The position numbers and the translations under genes were made by a program. Shown one piece after another: positions 51,459 to 62,008 of a stretch of DNA of 64,000 nt. The notes under the pieces are model-generated. The model did no database searches. It saw only the letters and a program-made list of their open reading frames with translations, and was not told the DNA's origin. This DNA comes from Amoebophrya sp. A120 (lineage: Eukaryota > Sar > Dinophyceae > Syndiniales > Amoebophryaceae): contig CAJINV010000005.1 in NCBI GenBank assembly GCA_905178155.1, forward strand, positions 8,688,903-8,752,902, given 5' to 3'. Positions within the stretch are counted from its first letter, which is position 1, and each line of letters opens with the position of its first letter.

Positions 51459-53406
51459 CTACAACGAGTCCTCGTCCTCCGCCTTGCACGGCAGCACCCT
51501 CCGAATCATCGCCAACAACCCAAATCTTCCAGTAGTCCCCGCGACTTGTTTGGCGTTATCATCCCCATCACCACCAGACTTTTGTTCCCCGTCGGTAGTA
51601 GAAAACACACTCGCATTTTTGCTCCGATCATCATCATTATTTCCCTTAAGGACTTCCTCTTCCGCAGCCAATTCCTGGCACTTGTTCTCCAAAAACGCCA
51701 CTAATTCGTCTTTGAACTTCAATTCCTCGCTCTGCATCTTCAATTCCTCCCGTTGGTAGTTGATGATGTTGTCCTTCTCGAAAATCTCATTCTCTATCAA
51801 ATGCAAAACAATGTCTGGGTCTGGAAACTTGTGATGCTAGTTGAGAAAGACGAGGACGCCTCAATTATCTGGCAAGCATGGCAAGTTCTGGAGGCGCTAT
51901 AGTCTCGGTTTTTCCGCATGACAAAGTGAGCTTCTGCATAACAGAAAAGTACGGCTACTTTTGGGTAATGTGCATGACAGACTTGAGAGTGATGTCAGAC
52001 AAGCATGACAAACAAGTTCGATTCTTCCAGACCCAGACATATTTATTGCATTTGATATTCTCCAACAGTTCACATTTCTCCTTCCACCGCAGAACTTCGG
52101 TCAGGTTGTCTTCAGAGGAGTAGACAGCCGGGTCGCGTGAGTTCTGCTGCAGCAGTTCTACTTGGGGTCCTTCAGAATCAGATTCATCGTCGTCCTGCGC
52201 CTCATCTTTCGACTTCGATTTCGAACAAGAAGTTGTAGTGATGACGACCTTGCTCGGGGTAGAACTTATCCACGGGAAATTTCCCGTAGGTACACGTGGA
52301 AATGCGGTCTCTGCATGAAAAAACTTGGCTCCGATGCTAGTTTAGCATGATAAGTTTTACACTCCCACTCCGAAATGGTGAAATTTGTGATGCATCTTGT
52401 ACATGTAGGGGAAATTTGTATTGCATAGAACTCAAGGATGAGCTACTAGAACTCGCCATCATTGTCCCCGTGCTGCTTTTGGTCCAGATGAATTTCGTTT
52501 CGAAGATGTCCACCACCGGCTGCCAGGATTCGAAAGTGTCAATGTCGACTCCGGTTTAATATCCAAGGAAAAAACATCGCACTCATACTGATTTTTGCAG
52601 ATATGCATGACAAAGCTGCTTTTCTCGAGGTAAACCAGGATGACAAACTCCATTTTCATGCTGTCAACTACGAATTTGTGATGCAATGTGCACTAAATTA
52701 TTGTAGAGTGCGACACTTTTGCAATGCATACGGTTTCCTCCTCCTCCGGAATAATTACCGCCAGATTGACCAAGTGATCGTCCTCCAGTGCCGGGGAGAC
52801 GAACTTGCCGTGAAAGTGGTTCTCCTCCTCCTCCTGTTGGTCTTGGTCTTGCGGGGGCAGGATGGTGTCCAGCATGGTTTTGTTGTTCTCATCCTCTTGC
52901 TCCACCATCGCATGTAACTCTTGCGACATTTGCTCCTTGCCCACAATTTCCTTTTCGTCCACCTGCAAATCCGGCTTCTCCACCACGGACAAGTGCTTCG
53001 CTTCTCCCCCAGAGAGTTTGTCATGCACGGCGACGAGCCCTGATTCACCAGATTCAGCCGCAGCTGCAACTAAAACTAGTCCCGCTTGTTCCGCGGCTTG
53101 TTCAGGTTGATTCCCCGGCGATGTTGGGGTTGGCAAACCCGATGAACCATTTCCAACAGCAACAGCGGGATCGATCGTCTCGACAGGACTAAAGGGTTGG
53201 AAAGACGTCGCCGTCGTGGCCATTTCGACGGGAGAAGATGACTGCGAGTTCATCTTCGAAGGTACGCTAGAAAAACTGGCCTGCCGTTTCACGTTCGGGT
53301 AGAAAACTGTGGCGCCGTCGATAATGACCGGAGAAGTCGTCTTCGGGGGCTGGAGGTATGATTTAAGGTTGTGTTGATAGATTTTGATTTGTCGGCAGTT
53401 GGACAT
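51459..53406 (-). CDS. acidic coiled-coil protein of unknown function
   Basis: Four exons: 53406-52731, 52557-52427, 52266-52057 and 51794-51459. Starts MSNCRQIKIYQHNLKSYLQ, with NVKRQASFSSVPSKMNSQSS, then acidic Glu/Gln-rich sequence, GVDIDTFESWQPVVDIFETK, SKSKSKDEAQDDDESDSEGP and a C-terminal coiled coil (LRWKEKCELLENIE, YQREELKMQSEELKFKDELV). Ends PCKAEDEDSL. All three introners have 6-bp TSDs (CGGTTT, AGAACT, ATTCTC), and the first two were checked to restore the frame. The start lies 86 bp below the stop of the Tudor-like gene. No family recognised. Confidence 0.75.
51795..52056. mobile_element. introner, family B
   Basis: TSD ATTCTC (6 bp). Ends TATCAAATGCAAAACAATG and CAGACATATTTATTGCATTT. 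Confidence 0.92.
52267..52426. mobile_element. introner, family K
   Basis: TSD AGAACT (6 bp). Shares GAAATTTCCCGTA and TTGTACATGTAGGGGAAATT with the copy at 9495-9645 in the calpain gene. Confidence 0.9.
52558..52730. mobile_element. introner, family A (diverged)
   Basis: TSD CGGTTT (6 bp). Left end AATATCCAAGGAAAAAACATCG resembles family D; right end CACTTTTGCAATGCATA is family A. Possible mosaic. Removal joins EEETGVDIDTF. Confidence 0.85.
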
Positions 53407-53492
53407 GATTCGAATGTGTCATGCAAGGAAACACAACGCATCCAGTCTATTTCAGCATATATTGCGGGCACCAAATAAAAAAAAAAGCATTT

Positions 53493-53834
53493 TCAATTGT
53501 CGTCTACGTCTGCTGTAAGTACCAAATCCTTCCCGGCCGGTCCGTAGAAGTCATCACCTCCACTTTTTCCACCTAAACCCCGCACCCGCTCTCTCGCGGC
53601 CTTCGGTTGGACGTCAAGCTGGTAGAAGTTTCGCTCCGCGTCGAAGCTGAGAACCTTCCCCGTGATCCATTTCTTGTGCGTTTTGCTTTGGTATTCGACG
53701 GTAGTGCCGCGGGGGAAGATGGGAGGGCAGTTGCCGTGTGCTACACCTGGCACCGCTGGCTTGATGTTGTCATCTTCCTCGTCGACCTTTGTCGGAACGA
53801 TGACGGGACGGATTGTAGTGCTGGTCACGGGCAT
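53493..53834 (-). CDS. single-exon Tudor/SH3-like domain protein
   Basis: 113 codons from ATG at 53834 (MPVTSTTIRPVIVPTKVDEE) to the stop at 53493. The central segment GTTVEYQSKTHKKWITGKVL then FYQLDVQPKAARERV has the spacing of the small beta-barrel (Tudor/SH3-like) found in many alveolate proteins, where it often binds modified or Pro-rich peptides. The C-terminus is acidic (ADVDDN). It is the only intact intron-free gene here. Function unknown. Confidence 0.7.
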   Translation of the reverse strand: MPVTSTTIRPVIVPTKVDEEDDNIKPAVPGVAHGNCPPIFPRGTTVEYQSKTHKKWITGKVLSFDAERNFYQLDVQPKAARERVRGLGGKSGGDDFYGPAGKDLVLTADVDDN

Positions 53835-55886
53835 GATGGTGGTTCAATAATGTTGGGCAACAAAGTGCTGCTTTGCGATTCGGGAAGGACCACCAATTAG
53901 GGGCACGTGCCCGCTCTTCTACGCAAAAGAGGAAATGCTTTCTTTCCTGTGTATTGTGCAGGTGCTGATTGATAGCTTCGATTCGAGCGCTACTCTGCAC
54001 GAATTGTGACTGATGACGCAGATTTCCGACGCAGGTGCTGGGAGTGCGATTGCAGTTTATGCACAAAGCTATTCGAAGAGAAAGACTTTCACAACGACAA
54101 CACCTCTATCCGCGGAACGTCTACCATAGGCTCGCCTCCTTCTCACACTCTAGAATCTGCTCACAAAAATAAAGGATGCGCACTTGATTATTCCCGTAGC
54201 GCGGCACGCTCACTCACAGGCACAGCAGGGCGCGCTTGCTGCTTCCATTACGAACTCGCCTCAGAGAATATTCCACGGCACGGCTCGGCTGCATCGATTC
54301 ATTTTCCACGGGGTGTGTGGCATACCTCCTGACCCACTGTTGCGGGGCGCGGGGGCGCAAGCCCTATCCACGCTGCGAACCACAAATGCCATCCTTCCAG
54401 CATCGGTCGCGCGCAGCGGGCGGCCGGGCACCACAAGCGCGAAGGAGCGAGAAAGCAAAGGCCAACACAGAGGCCCAGGTTCTTCGTACGTTCCACAGAC
54501 AGAACGGCGCCGCCGGCAGAGAGCAAAGAACACTCCGACGCCCATGCGCCTTACTTACATGCGCTACGCCAGAGGCGGAACATGCAGTGCAGGCAGGGCG
54601 ACCGAAACAACCGGGCCGCCGAACGATACCAGCCGACGGGGCAGGACCCGCGCCCGCCTCCACCCGGGGGCGCGCGGGCGCCAATGGGCTAGGGGCCCAG
54701 AGAAGGCGCCGCCCGCCAAGAAGAGCCTGCCGGGCGCCTGGCGTTCTCCGCCCGCTGGGCGGCTCCACAAGACTGGAGCGGGCTCGCCCTTTCGCGGTGC
54801 GTTTCGAAGGTGGAAGCCTCCCCGACTTTTTGCTGTAGAGGCTCCATCAGCGCGTCGGCGAGCTGTCGGACCAGCCACATGCCCTGTCCAGCGCAACGCG
54901 CCGGCCCCTGCCCCTGCGCGTGGCTGCAAATAACAAGGACGGGCCCACGCGCTAACGCTATGGCACGGGAGGCCACCTCTGCCGCCGCTAGCGCGAGCGA
55001 AAAGCGGCACGGGCCTCCAGGGCGGCGGGCTTACGGCTCGCAAGGCCCTCAACGCGCTCTCTGTTACGCCCCAACTTCTACACATGTTCGCACGAGATGA
55101 GTTCATCGTGCAGACGCTCGACGCGCTTACCTCCGAAACAATCAGAAGCGACTCAGAAACGTCAACGCTCCACGCACCTCTTCCTCACCTCTTCCTCTCA
55201 TCGCATAAACGCTCCACGTACTGCATCTCTCCCTCATCGTGCTTGTTCGTCTGCAAATAAGAGGAACAACGTGACGAAACGGTAACAGGGTATCGAAATT
55301 CCAGAAACATATACGAAGATACCCTCAATCAAAATTGCCGAATCCGATGATAGTGGTGGAAACGGCATGGACGGTATGAGCCACTTACTGTTACTGTTTA
55401 CTTGGATTCTGTTATTTTGCACGGAATATTGACGATCTCTTACCCTTGCGCCAAGAAGTCTTTCAGCTGTTTGTTTATCTGTAGCTGATTCACTCCTTGC
55501 ACACACAGAGTACTTCTGTTATCTTTTCTACACTTCTTCCTCGCATCAGACGAGGACTTAGCACTGTCCTCAAACTATTTTGCATAGCCTTATTCCGAAC
55601 GAGCAAGCGCTTGCACTTCTTTTTGGTGAAACAATGCGTGCTGTATTTCTAGGATAGGCCGCTGTGAAACTATAAACATAACTTAGAAGACATGATCGGT
55701 CGTGCGAAACTACAGCAATTTCATCTTGTATTGATTTGGCATTGCAAACGTGTTACGACGCAGCTCGAATGTTATGTATATATTGCACATCATGACAGCA
55801 CATGAGATATTTTAAATTGAAATCAATATGATATCAAGGTTTGGTGCATACGTAACAACTCTTTCTACCTCCCACACCAAATCTCC
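53835..55886. other. intergenic region with GC-rich island
   Basis: 54180-55090 is GC-rich with overlapping open frames on both strands, judged compositional. 55100-55880 is AT-leaning. No repeat family or RNA gene recognised. Confidence 0.5.
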
Positions 55887-57173
55887 TCACTTGCAGCTGA
55901 CCGTGTCCGACAACACCTTGACAAAATGGTCGAAGATGGATTTCCGTTTCATCTCCAAAAACTTCTGTTTCAAGTCCCCCAGCTCCGCCTTCGTTTCCTC
56001 CAACTCCTGTTTCACCAAATCGTAATCCTCCTTGGAATATGAACTGCAAAAGCTGCATCGCACTCGTAGTAATCGCAGATATGCATTACAAATTTTATTG
56101 TAAAGGTAAATCCGCATTACAAATTCCATTCTTCATGCGGAGGAAATTTGCCATGCGATTTATACTAAGTACGATACTTTTGCAGAGGATATGGAATACA
56201 CCGGTCTGCTACTAGCGTAGTTCACGCTCAAATTCTGCTGGTTCAGGGAGAATATGAATTGCAAAAGTCTCGCACTCGTACTGGTTGCAGTATAGCATGA
56301 CAAATGCAACTCGAGTATCTGAATCAGCATTACAAATTGCATCTCCCTTCTGCAAAAATTTGTGATGCTACCTGTACTAGTAAATGCGATTTCCTGTTGC
56401 AATGCATACAGAAGTAGCTCGCCCCGCTGGAAGAAGCAGAGCTGGCTTTGGACTCGGAGTGTATCCTTTGCAAAAACGTCCACACCCCAGATTTACGATG
56501 GGAATTTGGCAACACAAATCCCGACGCTTTGGGAGTCACGCAAGACAAGTTGCAGTCCTTTGGGTGGTGCAGGGTAGCAAGATGGAGCGCCAGTTTATCC
56601 TGTTTCTGTTTACAGCATCACAAGTTCCACGACGCGACTGAGAATGCCTGTCATGGGGATCATGCACGTCGCAAATGTTCCTGTCTTTGCAAATCCGCAT
56701 CACAATTCCGGGGAGGAGGTGGACACGTTTTTACACAGGGTAGACCGGGAGGATTGTTCCAGTATCGTGGTTGATGTGGATTCGGCGCTAGCCGCGGTTG
56801 CGTTTTGTAGTCCGGCGAGTACGGTAGTCCAGAAGGATGAAGAAGATTCCTGGTCGGCGATGTTCTGGGAGAGTTTTGAGTTTTAATTTTATGTAGCAAG
56901 AGTGGCTGCACACAATGTTTAAATATTTGCAAAGGAGTAGCCGTGGCTCCGAAAATCTTTCATGCATGGCTGGCAGAAGGATATTAACAAAACAGAGCTC
57001 CTGCTGCATCCACGAATCCTTATATCGATTAAACTTTGTGCATTTACATGTATGTGATCTAGTACAGCAGATTTCCCCGAGCCAGTCTCAGCCTTCGGCG
57101 CGATGACCTCCTCAGACGGCAGCATCATGTTTCCGAAGGCCTTCTTACTCGGGCTCTCGAGCTGTGCCGGCAT
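55887..57173 (-). CDS. short coiled-coil protein ending Cys-Lys (family member 1)
   Basis: Exons 57173-57066, 56905-56741, 56463-56410, 56252-56193 and 56039-55887. Starts MPAQLESPSKKAFGNMML, then a Pro-rich part (SPDYKTQPRLAPNPHQPRYW), a Ser-rich part and a coiled coil YDLVKQELEETKAELGDLKQ, ending FDHFVKVLSDTVSCK. A GT-AG intron and two A introners (TSDs AGAA, GGAATA) keep the frame throughout. About 175 residues. The C-terminus resembles those of the genes at 59249 and 62009, so the three look like paralogues. No known family. Confidence 0.78.
56040..56192. mobile_element. introner, family A
   Basis: TSD GGAATA (6 bp). Ends TGAACTGCAAAAG and CTTTTGCAGAGGATAT. Removal joins RPVYSKEDYDL. Confidence 0.92.
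56253..56409. mobile_element. introner, family A
   Basis: TSD AGAA. Ends TATGAATTGCAAAAG and TGTTGCAATGCATAC. Removal joins GASYFSLNQQN. Confidence 0.88.
56464..56740. mobile_element. introner, family L
   Basis: Ends TATCCTTTGCAAAAACGTCC and, on the right, GGACACGTTTTTACACAGGG. Single copy. Removal joins NNPPGLHSESKAS in frame. Confidence 0.78.
56906..57065 (-). other. GT-AG intron
   Basis: 160 nt, GTACTAGATC to TGTGTGCAG. Joins SGKSAPLLLHKI in frame. Confidence 0.78.
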
Positions 57174-59248
57174 TGTTTTATTTTGCAGAAACAGCTGCTA
57201 CTGACCGGATTCAGTTCGTCCTCGCACTGTAACTCGATTCTGATGGACACAAATAAAAGTCAAAAGAAGCTACTTCGTCAAACAACCGAGCTTGCTGGTC
57301 CTACTCCGCAGAAGCGGGAAGCCTGATACGGGCGCTCAGCCACTCAATTCTTCGGAATTTTCGAGCGAACAGAAGCGCACAAGCCAGATATTAGGTTTTG
57401 GATCAGGGTTCCTGATACAGCATTTTCGTCCCGCGCTTGCTACCAAAAGGACGCACAAGACGAGTCTTCGAGTGCTCTACTTGCCCAGACATGGTCAGGC
57501 CGGAAATCTACTACGCGATACGGAGCGCGCAGAAATGGGGGCCCAACTCTTCTAGAACGCGACGTCCCCTGGTGGCTGAAAGAAAACACGCAGTACTGCA
57601 TGAAAGGCAAGCGCCGGTCGGAGGGTGCTTTGCGTAACGGGTACCCCCGGGCCCCCGCAGCTTTGGTGACATCGCGTCGCCACAATCGGGTCGGCCTACG
57701 TGCCTGCCAACCAACTTGCGGGGGCGGTGCAATTGCCCACGCGATGCGACCGTGCAGCAGGGGCTGGCCCACTCACTTACAGACATGGGCGGGCCACAAG
57801 CCTGCCGGCCGCCTGGGCCGAAAGGCAGGGGCCCCGGCCCACGTATAAGTAGCCAGAACCAGGCGGGGGCCGCAGCACATGGGCCAAAGGCCCCGGCCGA
57901 CTGGGCCGGCCCGGGGCGTTCCGCGGCCTGGCCCGCCACAACCAACGAGAAGAGAACAAAAGGAAGCGAGGCCGCGCGCGAACCGGCTGCAGTGCCTCCA
58001 TCTCGCGAGACTCCTGCACCCCGCACGGCGTTAGCCTGAGGGGCGGCCGCGATGGGCGCCATAAATTATTGCCACTGCCGTCGACCAGGAGACGGGAGGC
58101 AACGCGCCACACACCCACTGCCGCGGGCGGCCCGGCACGACCCGGCCGGGCTCCTCGGGGGCGCCGCCGAGACGAGGCGGGGCCACCGCCCTCCCTCTGG
58201 GGAAGCGCGGCCCACCTGTGCGCGCAGCGCGCGGGCCGGCCCCGGAGCAGGGTGATCGCTCTCGCCGACACTCGGCCGCACTGCTTGGGTACCTATTCGC
58301 GGCACTTTGAAAACGTTTCCTCGCTCACTTCATCAACGCTCCCTCGGAGATCGCCACAAAAAGAACAAAACACTCCGAAGCGGCACACTTGATGCGCCGG
58401 CGCGCGGCTCAGGTCCAACTAACAGGAGAGAATTTCTGCCACCGGGGCCGACATCAATTCAACAATAAGAATAAGCACTTCATCTCGCCAGTCTCGATGC
58501 ATATGGCTGTTCAAAATCAAAATGAAAGTCGAAACTGAAATTACAGGTAAACGTGCACTGCCAAAGATTTTCTCAACTCTTGTCCGAGTGCTTGCTTCAA
58601 CAAACTCATTCAAAAGAAAAAGCTCTATGATGTGAAAGAAAAAGTTCTTTTCCTCTGCCAAGGACGACTCGTCCGGCGATAAAGTCAAATTGATAGCTCT
58701 AAGGAGGAGGAAAATTTGGAAGAGTCAACTAAATCGACGAGTACTTTATTCTCTGGAAGATTTTATGCATGCTCAAGCTAGAGTTGGACGAAAATAAAAA
58801 TGGTTTCAATCGATAGTCTCTTACTCTTTTGCAATTGATAAAGTTTGCTAGTAGATGGGTGGGTTTAATGAGATAAAAGAAACATTGCGTCTTTCGTCTA
58901 ACAGTATCACAGGCACTTGTTCAGGACGAGCATGAGGAAACAAGAAACAAAAATCGCAGAGAATTCTTCTAGTTCATTTTGGATGTAAGATAGGTAAACT
59001 TGTCATAAGTTTTGGTAAAATCTAACTTGCGCTTCAAGATCGAGCATCTATTGGCTAGAAGAATGCAATGGTGAACAAAGAAAGAACGAGTCCGTGATCA
59101 GTAAGCTCAAGACAACTAAAAAATGGAAACGAATGCTGAACGAATTTGAAGTTGAACTGAAACATATTCAAGTAAAATAAAACCCTCCTTTTGCTTCTTC
59201 CTCTCCCTCCCCACTGATCTCCACCACCACGACGGCTTCATTCCGCCC
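57174..59248. other. intergenic region with GC-rich island
   Basis: 57480-58410 is GC-rich, with one short A/T motif ACGTATAAGTAG (57841-57852). 58420-59240 is AT-leaning and featureless. Confidence 0.5.
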
Positions 59249-59769
59249 TTACTTGCACGTGGTCATCTCCCGCATCATCGTCAAAATCTTCACAAACACG
59301 TTTTCCGACTTCAATTCCGCGATTTCCTTCTTTAACTGCCAAATCTCCGCCTCGTTGGATTTCAACATCAGGCATCCCCTGAAAATATTTATACCACTTG
59401 TTTCAGCTAATTTTGTCATGCAAGCCATGGAAGGACTTCGGTTTTTGTCATGCTTATAACAGAAAGTTGTCGGAGTGGTACATAATCTTCAGGGCATATC
59501 ACCTTCTGATTTTCCACCTCCCCGGACTGTTTTTCCAACTCGCTCTTCTTCAAATCCAGTTCCGCTTTCAACGCGTGAAACTCCGCCAGCGTCGGGGTTT
59601 TCTTGCTGGTGGCAGAAGAAGAATTTTTCGTGAGGGAGAGGTTCTTGGAAGAGGAGGAGTTGGTCGCTTCTTTGTTCTCATTGTCCTTTTTGGAGCTGAA
59701 CAACCCGGCCCACCAGCTGGTCGTGGGCTCCGCCTGCTGCTCGACGACTTGCTGTTGCTGTTCCGGCAT
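59249..59769 (-). CDS. short coiled-coil protein ending Cys-Lys (family member 2)
   Basis: Two exons, 59769-59498 and 59370-59249. Starts MPEQQQQVVEQQAEPTTSWW, with AGLFSSKKDN, a Ser/Lys-rich linker and a coiled coil (LAEFHALKAELDLKKSELEK, then EAEIWQLKKEIAELKSE), ending FVKILTMMREMTTCK. The M introner with TSD ATCA keeps the frame (ENQKVMLKSNEAE). About 129 residues. A GT...AG pair also exists at this intron but would shift the frame and lose the conserved C-terminus. Confidence 0.8.
59371..59497. mobile_element. introner, family M
   Basis: 127 bp, TSD ATCA. Inverted repeats CCCCTGAAAATATTTATACC and, from the right, CCCTGAAGATTATGTACC. Does not show the TAT...ATA termini of the other families. 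Confidence 0.8.
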
Positions 59770-62008
59770 TTTTGGTTTGGTTTGGGGGTGTGTCCGAACG
59801 AAGTTCGTGGCGTTTGATGTGGGCGGCCACTCAAGGAGGTTTTGTCGACTAGATGAAGGACAAGCGGGTACTATTGGAAGCAACTTTGATGTGTGTTTTG
59901 CTGGCGCAGCGCTACTTTTAGTTTTACCAATTTATCAGTCAGACGAGACCGACAACAGGACTGACACCTCTACACGCTCTTGCTCTAGTGGGGACGAAGG
60001 TGAAGGATGAGAGCTGTAGCTCTTGTACACCAGAAAAGTACGTCCTTCGTTTGCGCTCACGAGACAGCTCGCTGTTTTGTTTACTAATATGAATGGCGAC
60101 GGCGAGCGTCATCAAATACCGTGTTTGCTTTTCGACCTTGCCGATTCGTCCCCGAAGAAACAAACAAATGGGAATCAGGCAGAGGCGGACGCATAGCTCT
60201 CCGACGAATAACTCTCTGAACTTAGTCGGTAACCTTCGACCAACCCAACTAAATGCCTCGCGATGTGGAGCACGCCCAACATGCGGGGCTGACAGACCCG
60301 AAGAGGAAGTTCCGGGCAGGGCGTCGGCCCCAATTTTGTTTTGCCCTGGCCAGTGGTGCAGCAGAGTAGCCTTGGTTTTGAGTCAGCATGCCGGGCCGCC
60401 GGTCCTCCCAGGCTTGTTTCCGTGAATGGGAACTGGCGCCCGGGGGTGGGCATATGCAGATGGCCCCTGCCGTCAAATATCGGGCGTCGGCGGATCCCTG
60501 CTTCCGGGGGCGGCCCGGCGGGCCACACACGGCCCCAACAACTACATGCGCGGTCAGCTCATTAAGCTGCCCATGGCAGATGCGCACACCTGCGCAGGCA
60601 ACGGCCTGCGCCAAAATATTAGCGGCGCCCATGCATCCCAAGCACCAGCCGGGCGCCACACTGACTGCCCACCCAACCAGGCAGCGCCCGCCGAAGGGGG
60701 CGCAAGGCTGGGGGGGCGCCGGCGGAGGGGCCGGCCCGACCCAAGGCCCGGCCGCGAGCCAAGCCATGCCCGCGCGTGCGAATTGGGCAGCGGGGCTCCA
60801 AAGCGCAACGGGCGCGCAAGCGAGGCCGGCCAAGCCCAGGGGGCGCACCAAATAAATAAAAAGAGAACCACACGGCCACGCGCCGCCTCCCGCTCCTTGC
60901 CGAGTTGGGTTTTCTCAGTGGTCTGCTGCTCGCAGGCGGGCGCACGCCGCACCCGCAGCGAAATTTGTCTGCGCGATTCTTGTCCTGTGTGGGCGGCACA
61001 AACCAACGGCACTGCCGCCGCGCGTGGAGCTCGCTGGCTCGCACGCGGCTGCGGCCGGCAAGCTTCGACACTGCCACCCAAGACCCCACAGCGGCGCCCC
61101 TCCTCCTGGCCGCGCGCCAAGAAATGCCCAGGGCGGGGCGGCCGGCCGGCTAGACAAATAGAAGCGCAACGCTCTATCGCTATGGTACACAGATGCTGAC
61201 AGGCACAGGTTTGTGTAAAAATTAAAATGTCAAGTACTCGCATGAAGAATTCATCTCGGCGTTTGTTTCTTCTCTCAAGCATGGCTCTGTGCAACAGACA
61301 CGTCAAGATTTTGCACGCTCAATTGCGCTCTGAGCAGACGACGAGACACTGAGAACATCGAGCCGGCACAAACCATAACTTTATCTTCTGTATTTTCATC
61401 TTGCCGCTCGTGGGCTGTTTACAGACAAAGTAGACGAGGCAGTAAAACTGGTGAATGGAAGACTAAGAAGATGGCTTCAACTGCACAAATATTACGATTA
61501 CTTCATCTCATCAAGATCTGAGACGCACTGCCTCCTCGAATGAAGTGAAACTTGACATTCGTAGACCCAGTAACGCATCACTCATAGCTACCTTAATCAT
61601 TGTTCCTAGAGCTATGTGTAAGTGTATGTCATGTGGACTTCTTTGTACATTGCCTATGCTAGAACTGAAACTATTCACTGCATCGATTACTGCAGGTTTC
61701 GGTCTGCTCGCACTCCAGTCTATTTTGCTGTTTTATTGCGCATTTAGATAAAAAGATCATGCTGGTAAGTTCTGTGTATAAATTTTGTAAGTTCTGTGTT
61801 GTAAAACTACTTTCACTTTGACGTATATCAAATTGCTTCCACAACCACATCACCCAACCATTCCTCGACGCACCTTTCCCTCCGGTATTAATCAGAGATC
61901 TCTTCTCAACATCCTCGCAGCCACAGTCGGTGTGCTGGTTGACAGCTACTGATATCAAATCTTCCATTTTAGTCGTAAATTTCCTCCTCACCATCGCTCC
62001 CTTCGTCC
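59770..62008. other. intergenic region with GC-rich island
   Basis: 60240-61160 is GC-rich with a motif ACCAAATAAATAAAAAG (60848-60864). 61160-62000 is AT-leaning. Long open frames in the island are on both strands and Arg/Ala/Pro-rich. Confidence 0.5.

Noticed and set aside
54184-55106. Several 130-250-codon frames on both strands
   Set aside because: GC-rich island artefact; mutually overlapping and without domains.
59256-59498. GT-AG splicing of the intron in family member 2
   Set aside because: GTGATATG...TTTTCAG borders exist but shift the frame and lose the conserved coiled coil and Cys-Lys end; TSD-based removal keeps both.
60249-61306. Overlapping open frames of 200-257 codons on both strands
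   Set aside because: Same compositional effect in a GC-rich island; no recognisable family.
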